Assembly (NCBI GenBank): GCA_947503625.1
Contig: CANNEK010000001.1
Span: 986,152-1,050,151, forward strand
Length of the DNA: 64,000 nt
From: an uncultured Kordiimonas sp.
GTDB lineage: Bacteria; Pseudomonadota; Alphaproteobacteria; Sphingomonadales; Kordiimonadaceae
Direction of reading: 5' to 3'
A program made the position numbers and the translations under genes. The notes beneath the pieces are model-generated. The model did not search any database and was not told the DNA's origin. It saw only the letters and a program-made list of their open reading frames with translations. Shown in pieces: positions 18,598 to 27,332 of this stretch (within the stretch, counting starts at the first letter, position 1; each line of letters starts with the position of its first letter).

Positions 18598-19268
18598 GAT
18601 CTGAATAACCTTGTGTATTGTGTTTCATGTTTCATGGAAGCGATGTCGCTCAGTATCGCGCTGGTCGCCAAGTTATCGATACCTATGTTCTTTGCCTGCC
18701 CTGATATTTCCTGCACCGTGTCTGCAAGCGCCGCGGTGATAAGCTGTCCGTCCGTTTGTCCCAACGGGATCAGTCGCACCGCAGCAGAAACAAGATTAGC
18801 GGCAAAAGCGTGGAGATACGCGCCAACAGCCGTATCGATCGGGATGCCGGCACCCAATGCCGCAACACCAACAACAACAGGATACGCATATGGCCCCGAC
18901 CACGCCTGTGTAAGGTGATCCAGCGCCGGTGACGGCCAGGCCTTCCTCGTGATTTCCAGAAATGCACCGCCCTGCATTTCGCTCTCAAGCGCCAACTCTG
19001 CTGTTGGCACGAACGCCAGCGCAAGCTCTGCAACCTCCTGAATTTCCGGGACTGTTCGAGCCTGATGGGCAGTTTTCAACATCACTGCGTCGGCAAAACC
19101 ATCACCAAATGCAAGGACATCCCTGATCCATTTTTCTGTGCTCTTGCGATCTAAAACCCAACCTGCATCAATGGCATGCTCAAGCCCGTGACTATAGGTA
19201 TATGCCCCGACAGGATAGGACGGCGAAAGCCACGTCATCAATTGATACAAGGCTTTGCCGTCAGTCAT
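18594..19268 (-). CDS. ureF: Urease accessory protein UreF
   Basis: A 224-residue all-helical chaperone that binds UreD on the urease apoprotein and gates UreG GTPase activity. Typical family segments are [17 protein letters not shown] near the N-terminus and PLGQTDGQ toward the C-terminus. I chose the ATG at 19268, which overlaps the ureE stop by eight bases; the frame extends upstream inside ureE but that is not family sequence. It overlaps ureG by ATGA, so stoichiometry is probably set by coupled translation. Confidence 0.95.
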   Translation of the reverse strand: MTDGKALYQLMTWLSPSYPVGAYTYSHGLEHAIDAGWVLDRKSTEKWIRDVLAFGDGFADAVMLKTAHQARTVPEIQEVAELALAFVPTAELALESEMQGGAFLEITRKAWPSPALDHLTQAWSGPYAYPVVVGVAALGAGIPIDTAVGAYLHAFAANLVSAAVRLIPLGQTDGQLITAALADTVQEISGQAKNIGIDNLATSAILSDIASMKHETQYTRLFRS

Positions 19269-19740
19269 GGTCGTGACCGTGGTGGGTTCCGTGACCGCCC
19301 TCATACGCGCCGCCTTCCGGATTAAATGGTGCGTCCAGCAACCTGGTTTCCGCCCCCAGACCTTTGACCATATCAAGGATGACTTTATCAAACCGGATGC
19401 GGATCGAACTTTCCCTGATCTCGGCGGGCAGATGGCGATTGCCCAGATGCCAGGACATCTTCAGCAAAGCTTCCCCGTCTGCACAGCTGATATCTATGAG
19501 TGCTTCTGCAGCTGCTTTCACTTCGACAAAGTCGCCCGTATCAAGCACAAGCGCATCACCGTCTTCCAACCTTTCGGCGTCCGCAAGGCTCAGGAGAATC
19601 TGCTTGCCTGCTTCGCTATTGAGCGCAACACGTCTGCGAAAACGATCATCATAATCCAGCACCACCCGGTCGACCGGGTCCCCAAGCCAGGAACCGGCCT
19701 TGCGTACCATATAAGCGGTGTAGTTTTCTGTTTCACTCAT
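19261..19740 (-). CDS. ureE: Urease nickel metallochaperone UreE
   Basis: A 159-residue nickel-binding chaperone. The N-terminal peptide-binding domain and central metal-binding domain are followed by a His-rich tail ([12 protein letters not shown]) able to bind extra nickel. GAGGTG precedes the ATG at 19740; an in-frame TTG at 19752 overlaps ureC and is less likely. It sits between ureC and ureF in the standard order. The His-rich tail is variable across the family and here is short but clear. Confidence 0.95.
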   Translation of the reverse strand: MSETENYTAYMVRKAGSWLGDPVDRVVLDYDDRFRRRVALNSEAGKQILLSLADAERLEDGDALVLDTGDFVEVKAAAEALIDISCADGEALLKMSWHLGNRHLPAEIRESSIRIRFDKVILDMVKGLGAETRLLDAPFNPEGGAYEGGHGTHHGHDHD

Positions 19741-19748
19741 GATGCACC

Positions 19749-21461
19749 TCAATACATGAAATAGCGCTGCGCCATTGGCAGCTCTGTTGCGGGTTCGCAG
19801 GTCAGCAGATTGCCGTCCGCCTTCACTTCGTAGGTTTCAGGGTCAACCGATATATCCGGCATGGCATCGTTCAATACCATCGCGGCTTTGCCGATCTGAC
19901 CACGCGTGTTTTCCACAGCAAGCAAGTCTTTCGACAGACCTAGCGAACCGCCTATGTCCGCTTCAAGTGCCGCACTGGATACAAATGTCACGGCACTGCG
20001 AGTAAGGCTGGCGCCAAATGCCCCGAACATGGGACGGTAATGCACAGGCTGCGGCGTGGGGATGGAAGCATTCGGGTCTCCCATCAAAGCAGCAGCGATG
20101 GTGCCCATTTTGAGCACCATGTCAGGCTTGACACCGAAAAACGCTGGTGACCAAAGCACCAGATCGGCCAGCTTGCCAACTTCAACCGAACCAATGTGCT
20201 TTGACATGCCGTGAGCAATCGCCGGGTTGATGGTATATTTGGCAATATAGCGTTTCACCCGCGCATTGTCGTTTTCACCGATTTCTTCCGCCAGTCGTCC
20301 ACGTTGCTTTTTCATCTTGTCGGCTGTTTGCCACGTGCGGATGATCACTTCTCCCACCCGCCCCATGGCCTGACTGTCAGACGCAATAATCGAAAAAGCG
20401 CCCATATCATGCAGGATATCTTCTGCTGCTATGGTTTCCTTTCTGATGCGACTTTCCGCGAAAGCTATATCCTCCGGGATAGACGAGTCCAGATGGTGAC
20501 ACACCATCAGCATGTCCAGATGCTCGTCAACTGTGTTTATCGTGTAGGGCCGTGTCGGGTTGGTGGAAGACGGGATAAAGTTTTCGAACCCGGCCACCTT
20601 GATAATATCCGGCGCGTGACCGCCACCAGCCCCTTCGGTGTGAAAGGCATGAATGGTGCGTCCATTGATCGCTTTGATCGTATCCTCGACAAAGCCGCTT
20701 TCGTTCAAGGTATCAGTATGGATCATCACCTGAATGTCCATATCGTCTGCAACTGACAAACAGCAATTAATGGCTGCCGGTGTCGTGCCCCAGTCTTCGT
20801 GCAGCTTCAGCGCACAGGCACCAGCAGTTACCTGCTCCACCAGCGCGCCCGGTGTGCTGGCATTGCCTTTGCCCGAAAACGCCAGGTTCATTGGGAAGGC
20901 TTCAGCCGCCTGCAACATGCGTCCGATATGCCAACTGCCGGGCGTGCAGGTGGTCGCGTTGGTGCCGGTTGCGGGGCCCGTCCCACCGCCGAGCATGGTG
21001 GTGACACCTGACATCAGCGCTTCGTCAATCTGTTGCGGGCAGATAAAATGGATGTGGGCATCAAACCCGCCTGCCGTTAAAATCTTGCCTTCGCCTGCAA
21101 TCACCTCGGTACCGGGGCCTATGATAATATCAACGCCATCCTGCACATCCGGGTTTCCAGCCTTGCCAATGGCCGCAATGCGTCCGTCCTTCAATCCAAC
21201 ATCAGCCTTGATGATACCCGTATGGTCGACGATCAGGGCATTGGTGATGACGGTATCGACCGCGCCGTCGGCCCGCATGACCTGCGACTGGCCCATGCCA
21301 TCCCGGATCACCTTGCCACCGCCAAACTTCACTTCATCGCCGTACCGGGTGAAATCCTGCTCCACTTCGATGAACAGATCGGTATCAGCAAGGCGCACTC
21401 GGTCACCGACCGTAGGGCCAAACATGGCGGCATAGTCGCCGCGCTCCATACGGTAAACCAT
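19749..21461 (-). CDS. ureC: Urease alpha subunit UreC
   Basis: The 570-residue catalytic subunit hydrolysing urea to ammonia and carbamate in the cytoplasm. Nickel ligands and active-site residues are all present: H136 and H138 (DAHIHF), the carbamylated K219 (ALKLHEDWG), H248 (IHTDT), H274 (HAFHTEG), flap C321-H322 and D362. The ATG at 21461 shares one base with the ureB stop (TGATG) and has an AGAGGGG site. With ureA and ureB as separate genes this is the usual bacterial three-subunit arrangement. It consumes the urea made by allantoicase and ureidoglycolate lyase nearby. Confidence 0.98.
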   Translation of the reverse strand: MVYRMERGDYAAMFGPTVGDRVRLADTDLFIEVEQDFTRYGDEVKFGGGKVIRDGMGQSQVMRADGAVDTVITNALIVDHTGIIKADVGLKDGRIAAIGKAGNPDVQDGVDIIIGPGTEVIAGEGKILTAGGFDAHIHFICPQQIDEALMSGVTTMLGGGTGPATGTNATTCTPGSWHIGRMLQAAEAFPMNLAFSGKGNASTPGALVEQVTAGACALKLHEDWGTTPAAINCCLSVADDMDIQVMIHTDTLNESGFVEDTIKAINGRTIHAFHTEGAGGGHAPDIIKVAGFENFIPSSTNPTRPYTINTVDEHLDMLMVCHHLDSSIPEDIAFAESRIRKETIAAEDILHDMGAFSIIASDSQAMGRVGEVIIRTWQTADKMKKQRGRLAEEIGENDNARVKRYIAKYTINPAIAHGMSKHIGSVEVGKLADLVLWSPAFFGVKPDMVLKMGTIAAALMGDPNASIPTPQPVHYRPMFGAFGASLTRSAVTFVSSAALEADIGGSLGLSKDLLAVENTRGQIGKAAMVLNDAMPDISVDPETYEVKADGNLLTCEPATELPMAQRYFMY

Positions 21462-21805
21462 CAGCTTTGCCCCTCTTTAACAGACCCCATGACCTTGCCT
21501 TGAAAGCCAATGGCTTTGCGTGCACCTGCGAATGACACCAGCACAACCCGCCGTTCCATGCCAGGCTCAAAGCGTACAGCCGTACCCGCCGGAATATCCA
21601 GCCGGTGCCCGCGCGCAGCATCCCGGTCGAAGACCAATGCCTCGTTCACTTCAAAAAAGTGATAGTGGCTGCCCACCTGCACCGGTCTGTCGCCGGTGTT
21701 GGCAACAACAAGTTCCAGGCTTGCAAGCCCTTCGTTCAAAGCGATGTGACCATCGGAGGGGATAATTTCCCCCGGTATCATCTTGGAGATTGTTCTGGAT
21801 GTCAT
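21461..21805 (-). CDS. ureB: Urease beta subunit UreB
   Basis: A 114-residue structural subunit of the urease (alpha-beta-gamma)3 assembly. The family opening [18 protein letters not shown] occurs at residue 9, and [11 protein letters not shown] and AVRFEPG follow in the expected order. GAGGTGATAAA precedes the ATG at 21805, which supports the slightly longer N-terminus over the internal methionine. Its stop overlaps the ureC start. Confidence 0.96.
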   Translation of the reverse strand: MTSRTISKMIPGEIIPSDGHIALNEGLASLELVVANTGDRPVQVGSHYHFFEVNEALVFDRDAARGHRLDIPAGTAVRFEPGMERRVVLVSFAGARKAIGFQGKVMGSVKEGQS

Positions 21806-21814
21806 TTTATCACC

Positions 21815-22117
21815 TCACCGAATGGGTTCATGCACGGTCACCAGTTTGGTACCGTCAGGGAAAGTAGCTTCCACCTGCACTTCACCAATCATCTCCGGGA
21901 TGCCCTCCATCACCTGATCGCGGGTTAGCACGCTTGCGCCGGCAGCCATAAGGTCAGCGACCGAGCGACCATCGCGGGCGCCTTCAACCACAAAGTCGGA
22001 AATCAGCGCAATGGCTTCCGGGTAATTCAGCTTTACTCCACGCGCCAGTCTGCGTTCCGCCACCATGGCGGCTACGCTGATCAGCAATTTGTCTTTTTCC
22101 CGGGGGGAAAGGTTCAT
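21815..22117 (-). CDS. ureA: Urease gamma subunit UreA
   Basis: A 100-residue small urease subunit beginning [13 protein letters not shown] and containing the conserved [14 protein letters not shown] and [11 protein letters not shown] segments. Its length matches the family exactly. It follows ureD with an 18-base gap and precedes ureB by nine bases in the same operon. Confidence 0.97.
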   Translation of the reverse strand: MNLSPREKDKLLISVAAMVAERRLARGVKLNYPEAIALISDFVVEGARDGRSVADLMAAGASVLTRDQVMEGIPEMIGEVQVEATFPDGTKLVTVHEPIR

Positions 22118-22135
22118 CTGTTTTGTCCTTCATCG

Positions 22136-23008
22136 TTAGAATTGTCGCCGCGAAAGGATGGGTTCGGCAATCGGCGCACCAGCGTGCAGGTGTGTGTCGA
22201 TGGTCCGGATAGCTTCTGAAACGACCGTCGAAAGTGCGGCTGCATCAGTACTTGCAAATCGGGCCAGCAACATTCCTTTGCGCACCGAACATCCGGCAAA
22301 CAGATGTTCAGGCACCACAAGCGCCCGCAGGCTGTCTCTCGCTGCTTCAGGGCCCGGCCCGGCATACAGCATGGTCGCCGTAGCGGTGCTGCCCGCTAAC
22401 ATGGCTTTGCCATCGTAGTGGGCATTAAGGCCTCCAGTGACATCGCTGTTCAGCCGGTATCCATCAGCAAACACAAGCCTGCCACCTACCCGCACCCGCC
22501 AACGGTCAAACAGATTGGCGGTTTGAACCTGTTCCTGCATTGCAGTACGGCCCAGCACAGTCATCTCTGCGGCCAGCAATCGTGCATTTCCCGCAATGTC
22601 GAAGTCATAGTGCCGCCGTGCGGCGGCCCCATCAAACAGGATGGTTTCCTGCGGCAACCAAAACAGGGTGGCCTTATCCGCAATATCCAGCGATGTCCTG
22701 ATGTGCGCCGGGTTCAACAGATTCCGCGCGCGGTAAACACGTTCGGCTGCCTGCGTTGTCAGCACAGCGCTGGCACCAGCCTGCAGTGCAATGCTGGTAT
22801 TCAACTGGTCACCATCTGCGATGCCGCCGGTGGTATTAATCAAATAACCGGATTTTGAACGAGCAGATGATTTGGGGAAACGCGCCTTCAGGCAGCCCTG
22901 CTGATATAGGGTAGCAAGCGAGGTATGCTCGTCTCGGCGCTTGAAGGTTATGGCCAGTTTACCGCTCGCGCGTTCCAGCAGATTGATTTTTTTCGCCGCG
23001 CCGTCCAC
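22136..23008 (-). CDS. ureD: Urease accessory protein UreD
   Basis: A 290-residue beta-helical scaffold that binds apo-urease first and recruits UreF and UreG. Conserved segments are GGIADGDQLN, TTQAAERVYR and LPQETILFDGA. The start is a GTG at 23008 with GGAG nearby; no better ATG lies upstream in frame. It is the first gene of ureDABCEFG, divergent from guanine deaminase across about 200 bases that should hold both promoters. Confidence 0.94.
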   Translation of the reverse strand: MDGAAKKINLLERASGKLAITFKRRDEHTSLATLYQQGCLKARFPKSSARSKSGYLINTTGGIADGDQLNTSIALQAGASAVLTTQAAERVYRARNLLNPAHIRTSLDIADKATLFWLPQETILFDGAAARRHYDFDIAGNARLLAAEMTVLGRTAMQEQVQTANLFDRWRVRVGGRLVFADGYRLNSDVTGGLNAHYDGKAMLAGSTATATMLYAGPGPEAARDSLRALVVPEHLFAGCSVRKGMLLARFASTDAAALSTVVSEAIRTIDTHLHAGAPIAEPILSRRQF

Positions 23009-23092
23009 CGAGTCTCCGTATCACCAGCCCGCTCAGTATTTCCATCAAGTGTTTTCAAGGCGCCCAAACCCTTCTTTCAACCTTATGGCGCA

Positions 23093-23108
23093 ATTGCAAA
23101 AAGGCAAT
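23093..23108. promoter_or_regulatory. Inverted repeat between ureD and guaD (candidate operator)
   Basis: ATTGC-AAAAAG-GCAAT, a 5-bp inverted repeat with a 6-nt centre, lies midway in the divergent ureD/guaD region. It is roughly placed for shared control of urease and guanine deaminase. The short stem makes chance occurrence possible, and it does not match the candidate GntR site at 33546. Confidence 0.3.
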
Positions 23109-23206
23109 GACAGACTGATCAATAATTATCGAAAACGGTCCAATTAAACGCTGGCATGTGGCTTTTGGCTCTGGCACAGTTTGGTGACTTTAGGGAGAGA
23201 AACGGC

Positions 23207-24514
23207 GTGACAGCAAAAGCCATCATCGGTGACCTGTTCACCATGGTTGATGACCCCACCATTGTGGGGCCCAAACAAGCATATCGTTACATTCCGGGCG
23301 GCATGATGGTGGTGGAAAACGGAATTATCACCGCTATTGGACCGCAGGCAGACGTGCAACCGACGCTTGTCCCCGGCACCGAGGTTCGTGATCATTCGGG
23401 CCAACTGATCACGCCCGGTTTCATCGACACCCACATCCATTTCCCGCAAATCGATATGATCGCAAGCTACGGCGAACAACTGCTGGACTGGCTGGAGAAC
23501 TATACCTTCCCTGCAGAAGCTCAGTATTCAGACCCGGCCCATGCCGCAGACGCTGCAGAGTTTTTTATCTCGGAGCTTCTTAGAAACGGCACCACCAGCG
23601 CGCTTGTTTACGGCTCGGTACACGCGCAGTCGGTTGATGCATTGTTTGAAGCGGCGCATACAAGAAACATGCGGCTCGTTGCGGGTAAATCCCTCATGGA
23701 CCGCAACGTACCGGACGCGGTGCGGGACACGGCAGAAAGCGGCGACTCAGACAGCCGTATGCTTGCAGACAAATGGCACGGAAAAGGCCGGCTTGGTTAC
23801 GCTGTGACGCCGCGGTTTGCGCCCGCCTGCTCGGATGAACAACTGATGCGCGCAGGGAAGATGCTCCAGGAATATGACGGCCTCTTGATGCATACCCACA
23901 TGTCCGAAAACACTGCGGAGATTGCCTGGGTTGCAGAGCTTTACCCGGAAGCAAAAGATTATCTGGATGTGTATGACAGCTTCGGACTGCTTACAGATCA
24001 TAGCGTGTTTGCCCATTGCATCCATCTGGGCGGTGACGAATTTCAGCGCATGAGCGAAGCGAATGCAGCCATCGCTTATTGCCCAACCTCGAACCTGTTT
24101 CTTGGCAGTGGTCTGTTTCACCTGAAAGAGGCCGAAAAATACGGCGTGAAAGTGGGCATCGGATCAGACGTCGGTGCAGGCACCAGCTTCTCGATCCTTA
24201 CTACAATGGCTGAAGCCTATAAGGTGGGGCAACTGAGAGGCCACAAGCTGGACCCGATGAAGTCCTTTTATCTGGCAACACTGGGCGGCGCAAACGCCCT
24301 GAACATGGGCGACAGGGTCGGTAGCCTTGAGGTTGGCAAAGAGGCTGACTTTCTGGTTTACAACATGACGGCGACGCCTTTGCTGGCGCGGCGGCTGAAG
24401 CACTGTAAATCCATTGAGGAGACCCTGTTTGTGTTATCCATCCTTGGCGATGACCGGGTAGTGGCAGAAACCTGTATAGCGGGTGAAAAGGCGTATTTTC
24501 AGCAACCCGATTGA
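23207..24514 (+). CDS. guaD: Guanine deaminase
   Basis: A 435-residue zinc amidohydrolase converting guanine to xanthine and ammonia. Metal and catalytic residues fit the family: H76 and H78 (DTHIHFPQ), H231 (HTHMSE), H270 or H273, and D321 (GSDVGAGT). The KSLMDRNVP segment is characteristic of guanine deaminases. I prefer the GTG at 23207 with AGGGAGAGA upstream over the ATG at 23156, which adds non-family residues. It feeds xanthine to the XdhAB enzyme of the same locus and is divergent from the urease operon. Confidence 0.94.
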   Translation: MTAKAIIGDLFTMVDDPTIVGPKQAYRYIPGGMMVVENGIITAIGPQADVQPTLVPGTEVRDHSGQLITPGFIDTHIHFPQIDMIASYGEQLLDWLENYTFPAEAQYSDPAHAADAAEFFISELLRNGTTSALVYGSVHAQSVDALFEAAHTRNMRLVAGKSLMDRNVPDAVRDTAESGDSDSRMLADKWHGKGRLGYAVTPRFAPACSDEQLMRAGKMLQEYDGLLMHTHMSENTAEIAWVAELYPEAKDYLDVYDSFGLLTDHSVFAHCIHLGGDEFQRMSEANAAIAYCPTSNLFLGSGLFHLKEAEKYGVKVGIGSDVGAGTSFSILTTMAEAYKVGQLRGHKLDPMKSFYLATLGGANALNMGDRVGSLEVGKEADFLVYNMTATPLLARRLKHCKSIEETLFVLSILGDDRVVAETCIAGEKAYFQQPD

Positions 24515-24529
24515 AAAGTGAAACACTTT
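24515..24529. repeat. Inverted repeat in the guaD-acyltransferase gap
   Basis: AAAGTG-AAA-CACTTT is a perfect 6-bp inverted repeat that begins directly after the guaD stop and ends 16 bases before the next ATG. It could be a weak hairpin or an operator; its AT-rich stem argues against strong termination. Confidence 0.3.
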
Positions 24530-24545
24530 CATTTATTGATCTGAT

Positions 24546-25715
24546 ATGAAATCAGACAGATATTTTGGAATGGACTTTTTGAGGAGCGCGATGCTCTTTC
24601 TGGGTCTGGTGCTGCACACTGCGCAATATTACATGGTTATGCAGCTTTTCGAGAGCAAGTATGATGATCCAAGCGCGTCCTACTCCATGGATTTCCTTCT
24701 GCTTTCCATCAACACGTTCCGGATGCATGAATTTTTCCTGATTTCCGGCTTTTTCACTGCGATGCTGTATGAAAAATATGGCCGCGACGAGCTTTTGCGG
24801 CGCCGCATGAAACGCCTGCTGCTGCCGTTTCTGTTATTCTGGCCCACGCTTGGTACCGTTGAAACGCTGTGGAACAAAATGTGGCTTACGTACCGCGACC
24901 ACGGCTATTGGGGATTGCACCAAAGTCATATTGACAGCTTCCCGCGATATCTGATGGACACGGAACACTATTGGTTCCTTTATTATCTAATACTGTATGT
25001 GTTGGTGATCTGGCTTTTGTTGCCGATGCTCAACAAGTTTCCGGAGAGCATGAAAACCGCGTACAAAAACCTGATGGGTTTTTTCCTGAAAACCCTGTTG
25101 GGCCATATATGTCTTGGCCTTGTGTTAGCACTTTTCGGTTGGTTCCACGACGCGGGCCGTGTGTCGGGTGACCTTTCATTCCTGCCAAATCTCGCATCAC
25201 TGAGCTTCTATTTTATGTTTGTCGTTACTGGGTGGTCTTTGTACGGGTTGACCGGGTATCTGGACACCTACAAGAAGTATGGCGGGCGATACCTGCTCGC
25301 CGCCCTGCTCTTCTTCTTTCTGGCGCTGGTATCCTTTTCCCTGCAAGGACCAACAGACAGCGAGCAGTACATGATGTTCCATGCGCTGCTGGCTGGTTTT
25401 AACGGCCTTGCCATTGTATTTTTTGTTATCGGTTTCATTGGTGTGGCACAGCAGCATTTCAACAAGCCCAGTCCCAAAATTCGCTACCTGAGCGACAGTG
25501 CTTATTGGGTCTATATCCTTCACCTGCCAGTGATTACCGGTCTGGCACAATTACTCCATGACTGGAATGCAATCGCGGAGATTAAATTCCTGACCGTGCT
25601 TTTGACGTCCACCGCGGTTTGCCTGCTGACCTATGATCTTTTGGTCCGAAACAGCTGGCTCGGTGCCTTGCTGAACGGTCAGCGCATGCCCCGGCTATTA
25701 GTGGCATCAAAATAG
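24546..25715 (+). CDS. Membrane acyltransferase, acyltransferase-3 family
   Basis: A 389-residue polytopic membrane protein with about ten helices. The family opening (FGMDFLRSAMLFLGLVLHTAQYY) carries the catalytic-type histidine (LHT), and the C-terminal half keeps SDSAYWVYILHLPV, typical of OpgC/OafA-like acyltransferases. These transfer acyl groups onto envelope glycans or other exported molecules; the acceptor here is unknown. It follows guaD by 31 bases on the same strand, so it may be cotranscribed, but no link to purine catabolism is evident. It is convergent with the first BLUF gene. Confidence 0.85.
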   Translation: MKSDRYFGMDFLRSAMLFLGLVLHTAQYYMVMQLFESKYDDPSASYSMDFLLLSINTFRMHEFFLISGFFTAMLYEKYGRDELLRRRMKRLLLPFLLFWPTLGTVETLWNKMWLTYRDHGYWGLHQSHIDSFPRYLMDTEHYWFLYYLILYVLVIWLLLPMLNKFPESMKTAYKNLMGFFLKTLLGHICLGLVLALFGWFHDAGRVSGDLSFLPNLASLSFYFMFVVTGWSLYGLTGYLDTYKKYGGRYLLAALLFFFLALVSFSLQGPTDSEQYMMFHALLAGFNGLAIVFFVIGFIGVAQQHFNKPSPKIRYLSDSAYWVYILHLPVITGLAQLLHDWNAIAEIKFLTVLLTSTAVCLLTYDLLVRNSWLGALLNGQRMPRLLVASK

Positions 25716-25718
25716 CTG

Positions 25719-25739
25719 CACTGAAGAACGGTCTCAGTG
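25719..25739. repeat. Inverted repeat between convergent acyltransferase and BLUF genes
   Basis: CACTGA-AGAACGGTC-TCAGTG, a 6-bp stem with a 9-nt loop, fills the short gap between two convergent genes. It may help end transcription on both strands, but there is no T-run on either side. Confidence 0.3.
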
Positions 25740-25762
25740 ACCGGCATGCCTGTGGCACACTT

Positions 25763-26194
25763 TCAGATGGCGATACCGGCGCTATCCTGTCTGAATTTTT
25801 CCAAAATCGTTAACAGGTTTATCAGTTCGTTTGCGCTACAGTCCCGGATACTGAACTTTTTCCTGCCAATCAAACTTTCTGCAATCTGCCTGGTATCACT
25901 GCCCGAGCCAAGATACGCCATTGACCAGTCCGGAAAAAGCCTTTGTTCCCAATCGCCGCTGCTCAACATTCTAATGTTTGTATGCGACCTGGCGGATGCG
26001 ATTTTATCGTGAAAAACGAGTTCTAGCGCCGCCTTCTGCCCTTCCAGAAGCTGCACGAAATGCCTGCCATCCGACCACAATGCGCCCGTGACGTCGCAAG
26101 CGCTATTGGTCATCGCCGCGTTTGCGATGATTTTCTGGAAATCACAAGGGTATTCCTCTGCAAGGTCGCTGACATAGAGGAAGTGATGGAGCAT
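25763..26194 (-). CDS. Short BLUF-domain blue-light photoreceptor (copy 1)
   Basis: A 143-residue protein consisting of one BLUF flavin-binding domain and a helical C-terminal extension. Residues of the flavin hydrogen-bond switch are in place: Y7 (FLYVSD), N30 (TNSACDVTG), Q48 (FVQLLEG), and W90 with M92 (DWSMAYLG). BLUF proteins bind FAD and signal through partner proteins. No EAL, cyclase or other output domain is fused. I chose the ATG at 26194, with GGAAAG before it; longer in-frame starts lack a site and family sequence. It lies 92 bases downstream of a second BLUF gene on the same strand. Confidence 0.9.
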   Translation of the reverse strand: MLHHFLYVSDLAEEYPCDFQKIIANAAMTNSACDVTGALWSDGRHFVQLLEGQKAALELVFHDKIASARSHTNIRMLSSGDWEQRLFPDWSMAYLGSGSDTRQIAESLIGRKKFSIRDCSANELINLLTILEKFRQDSAGIAI

Positions 26195-26286
26195 ACTGCT
26201 TTCCAATCGACCCCACATGGTAATTTTAACAAAGTCCGGCCCTAAATGACAAGCTTTGACTTCAAGGCCTACTACGTCCCGGATGT

Positions 26287-26694
26287 TTAATCGTCGTGCT
26301 CCAGGGCCAGCAAAAATTTCAGCATGCTTTCGGGCGACATCTCTCTGGGCTTCAATTCCCTGTGGCCGGAAAACTTGAATATGTTTGCCCAGTTGCGTTT
26401 TGTGGCAGCGAGATATCCCATGCTCCATTCACCAAACAAGCGGGTATCAATCGCCTCACAGGCGACAAGTTCGATATTACAGTGTCGTGGATCAGCCGCT
26501 ATCCGATGATAAATTCGACTAACAGCAAGTCTTTGCCCTTCAAGGGCCTGAATGAAAAACTTGCCGTCAAACCATAAAGCTCCGGACACCTCTTCCACTT
26601 CGTTTCTGGTGCGCGCAGAACTTAAAATGCGCTCAATGCAGGGGTCCAGTTCAGGATTACATTCGCTAAAATACAGCAGCCGTGTCAGGTACAT
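26287..26694 (-). CDS. Short BLUF-domain blue-light photoreceptor (copy 2)
   Basis: A 135-residue single-domain BLUF protein, a diverged paralogue of its downstream neighbour. The switch residues are Y8 (RLLYFSE), N31 (TRNEVEEVSG), Q49 (FFIQALEG), and W90 with M92 (EWSMGYLA). A short amphipathic C-terminal extension (residues 100-135) could mediate oligomerisation or partner binding, as in PixD-type proteins. The ATG at 26694 has an AAAGGG site. It follows the ureidoglycolate lyase gene on the same strand after 104 bases, so separate or read-through expression are both possible. Confidence 0.9.
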   Translation of the reverse strand: MYLTRLLYFSECNPELDPCIERILSSARTRNEVEEVSGALWFDGKFFIQALEGQRLAVSRIYHRIAADPRHCNIELVACEAIDTRLFGEWSMGYLAATKRNWANIFKFSGHRELKPREMSPESMLKFLLALEHDD

Positions 26695-26798
26695 TTCCGA
26701 CCCTTTATAACCCCCAAAAGCGCGTTTAGAGTTATAAGCCGGAGCCGTTAACAAAGGCTAAATTTGAATCTACTCCACGTTTTGTGAAGACTTTTCCG

Positions 26799-27332
26799 TC
26801 AAACTTGAGGGCCTTCAGGAGACGGCCATACCAAAGTATACGTATTCTCGCCGAGTTCATGCTCGACGCAGTTGACGGCATCTGCCTCATCGGCGATGCG
26901 GTCAATCACCAGAAAGTCGCTGACATCTTCAAGGGCGAGACTGAAGTGATGCCACGTGCCGGGGTGGTAATTCACGCCTTGTGCGCCACTTGCCACAAAG
27001 GCCCGCATAGCAGCCGCTTCAAAAGGACCCTTCGGGGCAACTACAACCAGATATGGTCGTTTCGATAGCGGAATAAAGGCCTGACTTGAAAGCGGGTGGT
27101 ATTCCATAACCTTGATGGTGACGGGCTGAGCCAAAGGCGTGGACCGAAAAATGCTTACACCTCCGCGGCCACCCTCCGCTGTCAGTTCCAGCTCGGCAAG
27201 GTCATGAAAACGGATGGTGTTATCATAGTTGATTGTCCTCTGCACCGCGTCTTCAGATGCCTCTATTACATCGCCGAAAGGAGCGAAAGCTTCCGCAGTC
27301 AGGGGCTCGGCATTCAGGATACGTTCGGTCAT
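26799..27332 (-). CDS. allA: Ureidoglycolate lyase
   Basis: A 177-residue cupin-type enzyme releasing urea and glyoxylate from ureidoglycolate, the last ureide step. Family features include the opening LTAEAFAPFGDVIEA, the conserved EYHPLSSQAFIPL and the C-terminal YHPGTWHHFSLAL metal-site strand. The ATG at 27332 overlaps the puuD stop by four bases; the frame extends upstream but inside puuD. It is last in the xdhA-xdhB-xdhC-puuD-allA part of the operon. Its urea product is the substrate of the urease 5 kb away. Confidence 0.93.
   Translation of the reverse strand: MTERILNAEPLTAEAFAPFGDVIEASEDAVQRTINYDNTIRFHDLAELELTAEGGRGGVSIFRSTPLAQPVTIKVMEYHPLSSQAFIPLSKRPYLVVVAPKGPFEAAAMRAFVASGAQGVNYHPGTWHHFSLALEDVSDFLVIDRIADEADAVNCVEHELGENTYTLVWPSPEGPQV

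Noticed and set aside
23170-23195. TGGCAC-like sequence resembling a sigma-54 promoter ahead of guaD
   Set aside because: The required GC element at the correct distance from GG is missing, so it does not fit -24/-12 spacing.
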